Assembly (NCBI RefSeq): GCF_026212465.1
Contig: NC_080063.1
Span: forward strand, 18,894,797 to 18,958,796
Direction: 5' to 3'
Source: Amaranthus tricolor
Taxonomy: Eukaryota; Streptophyta; Magnoliopsida; Caryophyllales; Amaranthaceae
Length of the DNA: 64,000 nt
In this document: positions 21,709-33,100 of the stretch, piece by piece
How positions within the stretch are numbered: position 1 is the first letter of the stretch
Layout: every line of letters starts with the position of its first letter
Program-made: the position numbers and the translations under genes
Notes under the pieces: generated by a model
What the model was told of the DNA's origin: nothing
Seen by the model: only the letters and a program-made list of their open reading frames with translations
Databases searched by the model: none

Positions 21709-22098
21709 AAATAAACAGATTTACACCAGTGATCTACAAAAGAGACTAGGAATATCAGCAGGAATATGCATTCTAATCCAAAACAAACCAGAAGAGAATG
21801 GAGACAGAATGGAGATTATGGTCACATTTCACTCCAAGGATCATACTTAACCTATGACCACACGCACTTAGCCATAACGGGGGGGTTGGGTATCTTTGAA
21901 GGTGCATATGGACTGGTTAAATTGCAGCAAATTGTATACCCATTCAAGATTTTCTACACACTTTACTTGAAGGGTATTAAGGGTGAACTTCCTAAGGAGT
22001 TACTTTGTAAGCCTGTTGAACCTCATCCTGGTGTTGAGCCTTCTCCTGAGGCTAAGGCCACTCTCCCTAGAGCATGCATCCCTAATTTTACTGACTAA
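21709..22098 (+). pseudogene. AOC: Allene oxide cyclase (AOC) 3' fragment
   Basis: Two blocks resemble the C-terminal part of allene oxide cyclase, the plastid jasmonate-pathway enzyme that makes OPDA. Block one reads [18 protein letters not shown], then [15 protein letters not shown], around 21712-21800. Block two reads [58 protein letters not shown] and ends ACIPNFTD with a stop at 22096-22098. The roughly nine residues the family has between the blocks are missing and the frame changes at the join. No N-terminal or transit-peptide part is visible upstream, where stops occur. Probably a truncated duplicate and not an active enzyme. Confidence 0.85.
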
Positions 22099-23680
22099 AT
22101 TTTGTAATAATAGTAGTAAGGTTTTTATTGAGTAAGAATAATTTCCTGCAAGGAAGATGGGTCATCATCATCAATTTAATATCCCGTTCGAAAACAAGAT
22201 TTGGACGATGGAACGTGACAGACAATCGATATCCGTACTCCTTTCAAAGGAAGAGGGGTCAAGGAAGGAAATCAATCTTCCAGTAGGTGGTGAAAATCAA
22301 AGTTTCATCAGGCTAACTAAATGTTAAATTCTCCCATATGCCACTTCTAATAAGATCTTGGACTCTCATCTTTAGTCAAGTGTAAAACAATTCTCCCCAA
22401 GGAGATTTCAGGATACTAATATTGGGTTATTCCACGTATTTTGTATCCTTTTCATTTTTAATATTGGTCTCATAAGTTTTATTAAACTCAATTATAAATT
22501 TATTTGCTACTTTAACCTCATTCACTTATATGTTGACCCTATTTTATAAGTCAGCTACAAATTAATATTTAAAACTTTTTTAAAAAAGGTACAAATTAAA
22601 TATGATGGAAAGATTTCTTCAAAAGAAAGCTTCCGTACAACATATATGGAAATTATAGTTGGTCATAAGCTAAAAAATGCCTATTTTATATTTATATTTT
22701 ACTCAGGAATTTTATTTTAGAGGGTGAACACCTCAAGTAAAACCATATAAGAGGTCCTTCTACATATAAGGTGGGAATTTTGATGGTAATCCACAATTTT
22801 AACAAGGGACAAAATGCAAGAGTATTTTGGGTAGTGAAAAGGAAATGACTCTTACTACCTTCACCACCAATCAAGATCATCATGATTCAATAACCCCATC
22901 TATATTTGGCTTATTTGGTTATTGCACTACATTAGACTATAGACATCCTTCCCTTATTTGGGGACCAATTTTCATTCTTGAATGAGTGGGTCTTGTTTAT
23001 TATTCTTTCACCAACTAACCTTTTTCTTAGTCTTATGCTTGGGAGTAGATTCCATGTGAGATTAAGTGGGTTTAAAAATTTATGTTTGTATGTTTACTGA
23101 ATTAACTTGGCTTTTGTATATCTGTGTTTTACGTTATACAATTCATATTAATATATTTCTGATTAAATAACTCCGGTTATAATTTAGGCAGACTCTGAAA
23201 TGTATGGTACTCCCTATGTATCTATATAATGTTTTCAATTTTTTTTTTTACACAATTTTCAAAGCAAATGTTCAAGACTTAATATCTATCAATACATATT
23301 TCATTAAAAAAATAATTAAAATACTCTTATATAATAATATTATAAGTCGAACAAATGTAACAAAATTTCATATAAATATATTTTAACTTGTAAATATTCA
23401 TAAGGAATCATATATAAGTTTCTTTTTCCTTTAATAATATTTTTATGGGAACATTGAAGAAGAATATACCGGATATTTATTTGTATGATTTTTTTTGAGA
23501 TAATTTTTTGTGATATATCTTTAGATTTTAATCTTTCAGTCCAATAAGTACCATATTTTCAAGCACAAAATCGTTACTTCTAAATTAACATGTACTAGTA
23601 TTTATTCTGTTTATTGAATTTTCATCATCTACAATTTAATATGTCTCATTTTAAGGGATAATTTTAAAGGTCATTATTAT
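22099..23680. other. AT-rich DNA, no gene recognised
   Basis: A 56-codon open frame at about 22157-22327 (MGHHHQFNIPFENKIWTMER then RDRQSISVLLSKEEGSRK) has no family I recognise. The rest is AT-rich non-coding sequence. Confidence 0.4.
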
Positions 23681-23726
23681 TTATCGTCATCCTTTTTATT
23701 TTATCGTCACCCCCATATTAATGAAA

Positions 23727-24008
23727 GAATTATTTGCAAAGAAATACCTTTTAAAACCCTTTTTTGTAATACACCTTTTATAATTTTTTTTGTAAAAAAA
23801 CACCTTTTAAGAGACTTTTTTTTAAAAAAAAACACCTTAAATAAGTTTCCGGTGACTTTTGTCAACTTTCCGGCGTTGACTATGCCATTTGTCAACTTTC
23901 CGGCATTGACTTTTATTTTTATTTTTATTTTTATTTTTATTTTTATTATTAATATTATTTTTTTAAAAAATTTTATTTTTATTATTATTTTAAAAAAATT
24001 AAAAAATA

Positions 24009-24061
<53 letters not shown>

Positions 24062-24249
24062 TAAAAATAAAAACAAAAATTAAAAAAATAATAATTTTTT
24101 TAAATTTTTTTTTAAAAAAATTTATTATTATTTTTTTTATTATTATTTTTTTATTTTTCCTTTTGTTTTTATTTTTATTTTATTTTTAATTTTTATTATT
24201 GTTATTAATTTTTTTATTTTAATTTTATTATTATTATTATTATTATTTA

Positions 24250-24287
<38 letters not shown>

Positions 24288-24450
24288 GTTATTTTATATT
24301 TATTATACTTTTTATTTTTACTATTATTATTAATTTTTTAAAAAGGTTTTTAAATTTTTTTAAAATTTTTGTTTTTATTTTTATTTATTTTTTTAATTAT
24401 TAATATTAATTTTTTTTATTTTAATTTTTATTATTATTTTAAAAAAAATT

Positions 24451-24497
<47 letters not shown>

Positions 24498-24640
24498 CAA
24501 AAATAAAAAAAATAATAATAATAAAAATTAAAAATAAAATAAAAATAAAAACAAAAGGAAAAATAAAAAAATAATAATTAAAAAAATAATTAAAAAATTT
24601 TTTTTAAAAATTTTAAAAAAAATTATTATTTTTTTATTTA

Positions 24641-24701
<61 letters not shown>

Positions 24702-24975
24702 TTATTTTTTTTAAATAATAATAAAAATAAAAATTTTTTAAAAAATAATATTAATAATAAAAATAAAAATAAAAACAAAAACAAAAGTCAACGCCGGAAA
24801 GTTGACAAATGGCATAGTCAACGCCGGAAAGTTGACAAAAGTTACCGGAAACTGATTTAAGGTGTTTTTTTTTAAAAAAAAGTCTCTTAAAAGGTGTTTT
24901 TTTACAAAAAAAAATTATAAAAGGTGTTTCTTTACAAAAAAGGGGTTTTAAAAGGTATTTCTTTGCAAATTTTCC
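23727..24975. mobile_element. MULE-type foldback element, 1249 bp, nested in MULE copy 2
   Basis: Ends GAATTATTTGCAAAGAAATA (left) and the reverse of GGAAAATTTGCAAAGAAATA (right) are inverted repeats. A perfect 9-bp direct repeat TTAATGAAA flanks the element (23718-23726 and 24976-24984). Each arm holds, from outside inward, four roughly 35-bp units ending ACACCTTTTA, then two copies of GTCAACTTTCCGGCGTTGAC, then long (ATT)n/(AAT)n tracts toward the centre. No coding capacity. Confidence 0.92.
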
Positions 24976-25237
24976 TTAATGAAATGACGAAAATGCTCCT
25001 GGACTTAAAATTTGTTTGACACTCTTCAATCTCACTTAATAACACTTTTTTACTTTAAAAACTTTAAATCAAAAGTTAAAGTGTAATCCCGAACATTTTT
25101 ATCGCCACCCTATATATATTAAATTTCCAGTAGCGCCCCTGCATAATATACGAACTCAAACACGGTAATATCTCTCTAAAATCTCTCTAAAAATGCTCTC
25201 TAAGTTTAAACAAGCTAAAAGTTGAAATCGATTTACA

Positions 25238-26002
25238 ATGGCTAACCAAAGCGACTATGAATCTGATTCGGTTCGTACTTTAATCGATTCGAATGGTTGT
25301 TTTTTTTTAAAAAAAATAGAGTCGTAAAAAATGTGCGACTGGACCATGGCTGAGTTGCACAAAACATACGACTTAACCGTGGTCCAGTCGCACGTTTTGT
25401 GCGACTCAGCCACGGTTTGGTCGTGAAACACCCCGGCCCCTCGGACCGCTGGTGACTACTCATGGAGACTGTAGACTGGCCCCACAAACCAACACAAGTC
25501 TTTCCAGCGCACTTTGGCCTCACTCGTGCGCACCCGAAAACACTTCCTAGGAGGTCACCCATCCTAAGATTGCTCCCCACCAAGCACGCTTAACTGTGGA
25601 GTTCTTAGTAAATGGGCTCCCTAGAAAAGAAGATGCACCTTGTTGATATGAGTAGTCTATCAATCCTTTTTCAAGCTAAATCTGGGGTATTACAGGTCGC
25701 GTGCGACTGAAATTTTTTTTTTTTTCTATTTTTTATTTAAATTATTTTTTATTTTCTTATTATTTAATATATGTTGTATTAAATTATTTTATAATTTATA
25801 TTATTATTATTATTTAATATACGTTGTATTAAATTATTTTATTATATAACTTAAATTATTATTATTTAAATAATTTAAATAATTTTTTATTTATTTTGTC
25901 ATTTAAATTATTATTATTTAAATTATTTAAATAATTTATATTATTATTAATTAAATTATTTTTAATTATTTTATTTTTTAATTTAAATAATTTATAATTT
26001 TT

Positions 26003-26037
<35 letters not shown>

Positions 26038-27205
26038 TATTATTATGATATTATATTATTATTATTATTATTATTTATATTATTATTATTATTTAATATT
26101 ATTTTTTGTTTTATTATTATTAGAATTATTTTATTTTATATACATTGTAATTTAGTTGAAATTTTAATTATTAAAGTAAATTATTTTTTATTTAATATTG
26201 AATATTTTTATTATTAATATTTGTTTGTATAATGTTTTATTAACCTAATCTATGGTTTATTTCATATTTTAAATTTGTAGGACTTTGAAAACTTAGGGGA
26301 CATATGTAGATTACTTTGGTAGATTTGTTATGGATAGGGAATTTGATTTCGTAGAAGAATTACATACTTGGGCCGATTAGATAGCAATAGGAATTGGTTT
26401 TCCTTTTACACGTGCTTCATATAAACAAATAGAAGGACTTTCTAGAGTTAGTTTGTATTTAAGATGTCATCGCTATGGTAATACTAGGGGTGATTTGCAT
26501 AACCTAAATAATGTTGCCCGACCTGGTTCTAAAAGTAGAACATGTCGGTGCAAAATTTATGATTGTAGGAAGTAGTCGTAAACGAGGAGAAAGACCTTGG
26601 ACGGTGAGGGTGTGTGATTGGGAAAAAGGAAGACATAGTCACCCGTTCTTAGTATACAGAGATAGTCATGTAAGGGCAAATAGGTTGAATGTAGACATTC
26701 GGCAGCACATACGAGAGCTTAGTGCAACCGGCATGCAACCTGCGTTTAGTATGACCTCAATTAGACAAAACTTCCCTGGTTTTTTGCTAGTATGAATCAA
26801 ATTTACAATGTTAGACAATCAATTAGGAGAGAAAAGATGGAGGGTAGGACTCCCCTTCAACACTGTCTTTATATGACCACAGAGCATAATTACGTGGTTT
26901 GAACAGACTTGGATAGTGAAGGGGAATTGAGCAAATTATTAGTTGCAAATCCTACTTCCATCCCGATGATACGTACGTGGCCCTATGTTGTTTTGATAGA
27001 TACAACGTACAAAACAAATAAACAAAAGTGGCCGTTGCGTGAAGTAATTGGAATGACGCCAACCAATCACAATTTCTTGGTTATGATTTGTTTGATGCGA
27101 GATGAGGCGGCTGTGTCATATTCGTGGGTGTTGCAGGAATTGAGAGATATTTTTGGCACGGCTCAGACTCCTAGCGTAATTGTAAGTGATCGAGACGAGG
27201 GTTTT
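25238..27205 (+). pseudogene. MULE transposase, N-terminal half only, disrupted
   Basis: The first exon at 25238 reads MANQSDYESDSVRTLIDSNG. The second begins after TTGTAG near 26281 (DFENLGD) with stops and small indels. The FAR1-type domain (RPWTVRVCDWEKGRHSHPF) and DDE start (YVVLIDTTYKTNKQKWPL; SVIVSDRDEGF) remain readable. Immediately after DRDEG the gene stops and is joined to the subterminal GC-rich palindromes (near 27203), so the catalytic C-terminal half was lost in one deletion. The first intron contains the GC-rich array and a Cassandra LTR. Clearly non-functional. Confidence 0.85.
25424..25694 (-). mobile_element. Cassandra TRIM solo LTR (5S rRNA-like promoter region)
   Basis: On the minus strand the LTR runs from TGTAATACCCCAG to CGGGGTGTTTCA. 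It contains a 5S-rRNA-like segment (GTTAAGCGTGCTTGG ... TTAGGATGGGTGACCTCCTA), the hallmark of Cassandra terminal-repeat retrotransposons in miniature. A perfect 5-bp direct repeat GGTCG flanks it (25419-25423 and 25695-25699). A single LTR without internal region implies LTR-LTR recombination. It sits inside the short-palindrome array of MULE copy 2. Confidence 0.93.
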
Positions 27206-27512
27206 GTGCGACTGAGCCGCCACCGAGTCGTGCGCGACTCCCCTTTTTATTTTATTTTATTTTTGAAAATATTATTTAATTAAATTCGATTAAAAATTAC
27301 CTTGAATTATTGCTTGCGTTTTGAATTCCTTAACTTTCGCTCCACAAAATTTATGTTTTAATTTAGTGTTTTTAGAATTATAAAGGTGTTATTTAGTGAG
27401 GTTGGAGTATATATATATATACCAAATTTTAAGTCCAGGGACAATATGATCAATTCATTAAAATAGAAATGACGACAAAATAAAAAATGTGACGATGTTT
27501 AAGAATTATTAT

Positions 27513-29850
27513 TTTAAAAAAACAATAATTTATACGATCCAGATTTTTCACCTTTAAGACAATTGAATATTGACCATTCAAACTTTAATTGTACCTTCAT
27601 TTTCATAATTATGACCATCACATGATCTGATAAATCCACTTGAACACGTTATCAATATTTTATAAAAAAAATTTTACACCTTTGAAAACTACCATTCGAA
27701 TTTCGAACTATTTAGAATAATGTAACGGTCTTTTATAATTTTCCTATAATAATCCCACCTATTGATTAGTTATGAATTATTCTAATTTTATGGGATATTT
27801 ACCTAGAGCAAATATGGATAATCAAATGACCTGTTATAGTAAATTTTATTTTTTTAAAAAAAATATAAAATGAAATAAATGTAGATAAAAATATTACAAA
27901 ATGTTAAAAATTTTTTTAAAAATTTTATGTAAATTTTCAAAATATTATATTAATTTTCAGCTTACTTTTTGATAAATTACCTACTATAGTAACTCATGCG
28001 AGTTTACTCTAGCCAAATACATCATAAAATTAGAATTATTAATGATTAATTAATAGTTGGGATTATTGTAAAAAAATCATGAAAATATTAAATTATTTTA
28101 CAAGATTTTTCCTAAATTTTATTGATAAATTCGTGTAAACTCTATCTTATTATTGCAGAGGACAATTTAAATGTATTTACCTTAAATGTTACAATCATTT
28201 GCCTTAAATGTATTTACCTTTTCATTCACGCTTCTTGACCTGAATGTTTTTTTAAAGCTTCTATTTTTTGTTTGATTATCACTTTATTTTACATATATTT
28301 AAAAGTAAATTTTAAATTTCAATATCTCTATGTATATATCATTAAAAATAATATATACTAAAGCTTATGCATTATGATAAATATATCAACATCTCACTGA
28401 CATAAATATATTTTATTTTCAATATATATATATATATATCGCTAAAAAATCTAATTTAAAATTCTCTTTACTAAACTAAAAAATTACAAAGTAGAGAAAT
28501 AAAAAAAAATGAATCATTTCATCTTAACTTTGAAGATTTTACATTTGTTTAGACCAGCCAATTTGTTTTAAAATATTTTGTCATGAATTTAGTACATTGT
28601 TAACCATGAGAAACTTCTCTCTTTTGTTCGCATACACAAATAATTAATATTGTACGTTTTGTTATTAAGTGTGAAGGTGAACTAACAAGAGACAAAAAAA
28701 AAAAAAAAAGTTTAATTTGACTAAATTCATTAGTTTATCAAAAATAAGTTTGATTTAATAAAGCAATATTTAATTCAAAAAATTTAGCTTTATTTCAACT
28801 CATTTTCCTAAAACTAAATTAAAAAAAATGTAATGAGAACATGTGTTTATATTTTATTTGATATGAAGTTCAGAGTTTGGGTTTTCCATTAAATATCCGG
28901 CTCATTTAAAAGATTTATATTAGGGATTAAAAATTAATTCATTATCTTTGTGTAATGTAAATTTGAGAGTAGACGTACATGAAGTAGTCACATGATGAGT
29001 ATTGATCAAAAAGTTGAAAGGGAACAAAGAGAAAATGACACAGTTTTACACTTGAATTTAATGTGGATTTTAAGAGTACATAGTTTTGTTCCAAGAAACA
29101 ACACTAAATTTGACAAATTCCAATTACTATAAGGAAATATTGTAAATATAAAAATGCATACCATTAAGTCATGACTCTCACAAAATAAATGTTTATTTAA
29201 AACTACTTCGTTTCATTAAATTTATTTTATTTTATTTTATTATTATTTTTTTTAATTTTAGTTGTATTTGGAATTATGTCTTTTGAAAGAAAGCAAGTAT
29301 ATAAAAGCACGTGTGATATTGAGTTAATTGTTGAGGTTTCAGAATAAGATTTCATCCAAATAAGAGGTTTAACTACACACAAATCTACTAAGGTTTCATC
29401 CTGAAATTAATTGATAATAAGAAGAGTGAAATATCATGGTTACATGTTAGTCAATATTTATCTAATCTTTTGATGTGAGATTATATATGAGTAAACTTTT
29501 TAATATTTTCGTACTATTTTACATTAAAACTCGAACTAGTTATTAAAAAAATGAGATTATTATTTATTTTATAACTTCATCAAACATATGGTTATTGTTC
29601 TATGACCAGATTGACCACCTAGACAATAATGATTGATATTGCCCTATAAGATTGTTTGATGAAAGATTGTTAGCTATTAATTAATTGAGTATTATATTTG
29701 TTTGCCCATCTAGTACATATTATCGGTTTTTCCATTAGTATTTTTGATCTTTGTATCCAATGTCTATGTTGGAATATCAAAGAGACTAATGTTATATAGT
29801 TAAAAGACATTCTATATAGTTTTTGTGTTCTAAAGTAGTTGCATTCGATT
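27513..29850. other. AT-rich intergenic region
   Basis: No gene or complete element recognised. Contains a short (TA)n run near 28420. Confidence 0.55.
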
Positions 29851-30103
29851 TAGCAACTATAAATATAACGAAGATGTACCATTATGAATCTATGATCATC
29901 ATTGTCACTTTCAAAAGGACCATTATTTTTGAACCCAATGCAATTTCCCATGGAAAAACCGCCTTTTAGTAGCTGGACAAAAGTAAAATTGAGGAGGATT
30001 CTCTTATATTATCCTACACATTCACTCCCTTTATTGTTTCCTCATACACTACACTACACTACACACACCAACGCAAATAAACACTGAACTAAAAACCCCA
30101 AAC
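29851..30103 (+). promoter_or_regulatory. Probable promoter and 5' leader of the gene at 30104
   Basis: A TATA-like ACTATAAATATAACG lies near 29859. It is followed by a CA-rich leader (ACACTACACTACACTACAC) ending just before ATG 30104. The small open frame at 29902-30087 lies in this leader and shows no protein-like features. Confidence 0.4.
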
Positions 30104-33100
30104 ATGGAAAGCACTCCTCTAGGCTCCGAACACCATAAGGACCAAGATTTTAACCTAAAAGACTGGCATCTTCGAGCGCGAATCAGCCTAGACAATACGA
30201 GCTCAAGAAGGTATTCGGCTTCCTATATTCAAAGCTTTCGAGAGGAATCAAGGTCATCTTTTACGTCCAATTTCACCATCTCTAGCACCGCCTCCTCCCC
30301 CGGCTATCAAATCAAAGGTAACTTACAAATTAATTACAAAACTACACATCAATCGATACTATATCAATTACGACTTTGTATATCATTTTTTTCTAATTAA
30401 CAATAAATCAGATTTTCATTATTAAGAATAACTTTAATTAAAAATCGACTTTAAAGTTTACAATAATTTCTAAGTAATTAGTTGGATAATGTATCATAAG
30501 GCATCGACCTGCAACTTAACTTGACAATAACTACGAGAGTTTTTTGGATTAGAAGTGTGGATACAATATATGCTTATTGATGAGAGATAAATGAGATTCG
30601 AACCCCTGATCATTTATTATGTTAGCTTCCGTTTTTTTATCAAAGAACTTCAAACCCATTAATATTAATATAGACTAGGATCATTTAAGATTATAATATA
30701 TATAAAAAAAATACATCTTTTTAAAGATGGGATTGTAAATTGATAACCATTGTACTTGATTGTTGTATGCAGATGAGATTGACCCTTCAACGTATTCATT
30801 CACCACAGCACTCAAAGGTACATAAATTCTCCAAATTTATTTTCCATCCCTAAGCTACACAATTAATTACTCCAATATGATTATACATAACATAATAATT
30901 TACTGATATTAATTAATTAAAATTAATTTAATTTTGAAAAATAGCATTACAAGCAAAATCAGGATACGTATGGGAATGTTTATCACCAGAAGGGTTTGTA
31001 TTAAATTCAAAATGGGATGAAGCAGAAAGATATATACGCGATCCAATATCAGGAGAAGTTCCTATGGAATGTTTATCTGCCAAAACGCTTAATGGGAGGT
31101 CGTTTCGAAGTTACATGGCTAGTAGAGTTACCATGTCTGCCCCTCTTGTTTATTCTATTATTAATAGTAAGCCACCTCCTGTGGCTCTTGTTAAACAACA
31201 ACTTCTTAAACTTCCTTCTCTTGGACAAGGTAAGTAATTATCAAATTTTTGATACATAAAAAGAATGGTATTAATCATCAGACTTATTTATTTGCTGAAA
31301 ATAAATTCACTTTTTATTCTCAAATAATATTTATCGCCTATTGCGTGTATCCGCTGAAAATGTAATCAGCCTAGCTAGATAAAGAAAGATATAGATTTTC
31401 GGAAATTAAAAGTGAAGATTATATTGGATATATTGTATTTTTAGCAGATACGTGTAATATATGAGATTATTTAAAAATCGTTTAAGGATGAGTTTATTTT
31501 TGGAGCATACTAGTTATGTTTTGGGTGATTAAATTTTTATTTTATTTTTTGGGTTGAAAGAAGAGAAGAAAATAGTTGGATGTAAGATAAGAGATGTGGG
31601 AACACAAAGTAGCCTAATTACAGAAGACAGTTCAAGTAGTCCAAGTCCTACATTATTATCAACTCCTTCAATTAAAGAGAGAATGATTAAATGTTGTGAT
31701 CAAACTCAAAATTCAACCTCTACTGTTAAGTTGAATCCTAAACAAGTGGTATGTTATACTCCCCCTCTTATTTGCATTATATTCACTTTACCTCTTACAA
31801 GTTACAATATAAAGTGTGACAATGTATTTTATGCTAGTTATAATTAATTTTTATTTTTGGGTTTGAAATTAATAATAAATTATAATAAAAGTAGGCCAAA
31901 TTAAATATATTTGCAAGTGAGATAATTGTCTCTTCAACAGAGTTGTGTCTATTTTTGAAAGAGGAGCGAGTCTCTCTATCTTTTGTTCTATTCTCAAGTC
32001 CTTGAATTTTTTAAGTTGTGTTTCTTTCGTAGACTAATTCATTAACATACCCCCAACGACTTTTATTAACACCATGACAACAAGCCCTTATATATTGCAG
32101 CTCATTTTATTGCTTTATTTTTTAATCTCAACTATTAAAATTTTTTATCTTCAACAGTGATCAAATCTTATATTTGTCTAAAAATGTAAGTGATTAAATT
32201 TTTATATAATCACTAATAATCCAAATAAATAAATATTTTTATGTATGTTATAGTTTGTATCTTATCTCAGATAAAGCAAACACTAAAAAACATTAAAACT
32301 AACACAACAATAGACTCATTTTAAAAATTCAAACATGAACATGCTATAGTTAGCCCTAATTCTTATTTTAATTTTATGTTGATGTTTTATGTATAGGCTT
32401 ACTCGTCTGCTTTTAAGGTTGTCATTAATAAAAAATATTTTCAAATCATTTAGATATTTAATTTTTATGATCACCATCTCTCAAAAACTAAAAAATTAAG
32501 CAAATTAAATAAATTATTTTTTTCCTTAAAAGTGGCATGATTCAAGAGCAAGAACTAAGAGTTCCTCTTAATTATTCTCTCATGCCCATCTTTGATAGGG
32601 AAGTGTCCTTAAATCTTAAGGTGTACTCATGACTCAAGTAGAACAGTGCCCTTAATAAAATGGGGACCTTATACTACTTGGAATTTGGTCCACAACACTG
32701 TGCTACTTCCTCCATTTTTTTTATTTTTCAATTTGGATTTTTCACACATATTAAGGAAGATAAAATCTTTGGGTTGTAGTGAGTATTATTTTAATTAAAT
32801 AGTAGTGTGAAATGATGATTGTATTGAAAGTATGAGGTTATAGTGGGTATTATTTTAATTAAATAGTAGTGTGAAGTAATGATTGTATTGAAAGTATGAG
32901 AGCGAAAATAATTATAAATAAAACAAAAGGGATACATTAAAAGAAAAGGGGGGTTTTAAGGGGTAAAAGTGGGATAAAATCTTTCTAAAAATAGAAAGTA
33001 TTCTAAAGTGGAAGAACTTTTAAAACTACCCGTTATAATAATGTAGAAGATAAAAAAAAATGAAAGGGATTAACTTACAAGGTGCTTGCAAACTGTTAAA

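Larger units (their letters stand above)
23681..27503 (+). mobile_element. MULE copy 2, with two nested insertions; ends approximate
   Basis: Same family as 2759-6314. The left end (TTATCGTCATCC, TTTTATCGTCACCCCC, then after an insertion AATGAAATGACGAAAATGC) and right end (AATTCATTAAAATAGAAATG, ACGACAAAATAAAAAATG, GTGACGATGTTTAAG) are inverted copies. The left end is split by a foldback element (23727-24975), and the interior by a Cassandra solo LTR (25424-25694). The transposase is 3'-truncated. Flanks CATTATTAT and AATTATTAT match at 8 of 9 but the repeat ends do not line up perfectly, so the target duplication is uncertain. Confidence 0.8.

Noticed and set aside
25242..25583. 113-codon minus-strand frame
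   Set aside because: Runs through the Cassandra LTR (5S-like region) and MULE subterminal array; not protein-like.
29902..30087. 61-codon frame just upstream of the gene at 30104
   Set aside because: Lies in the CA-rich leader, has no domain features and ends before the real start.
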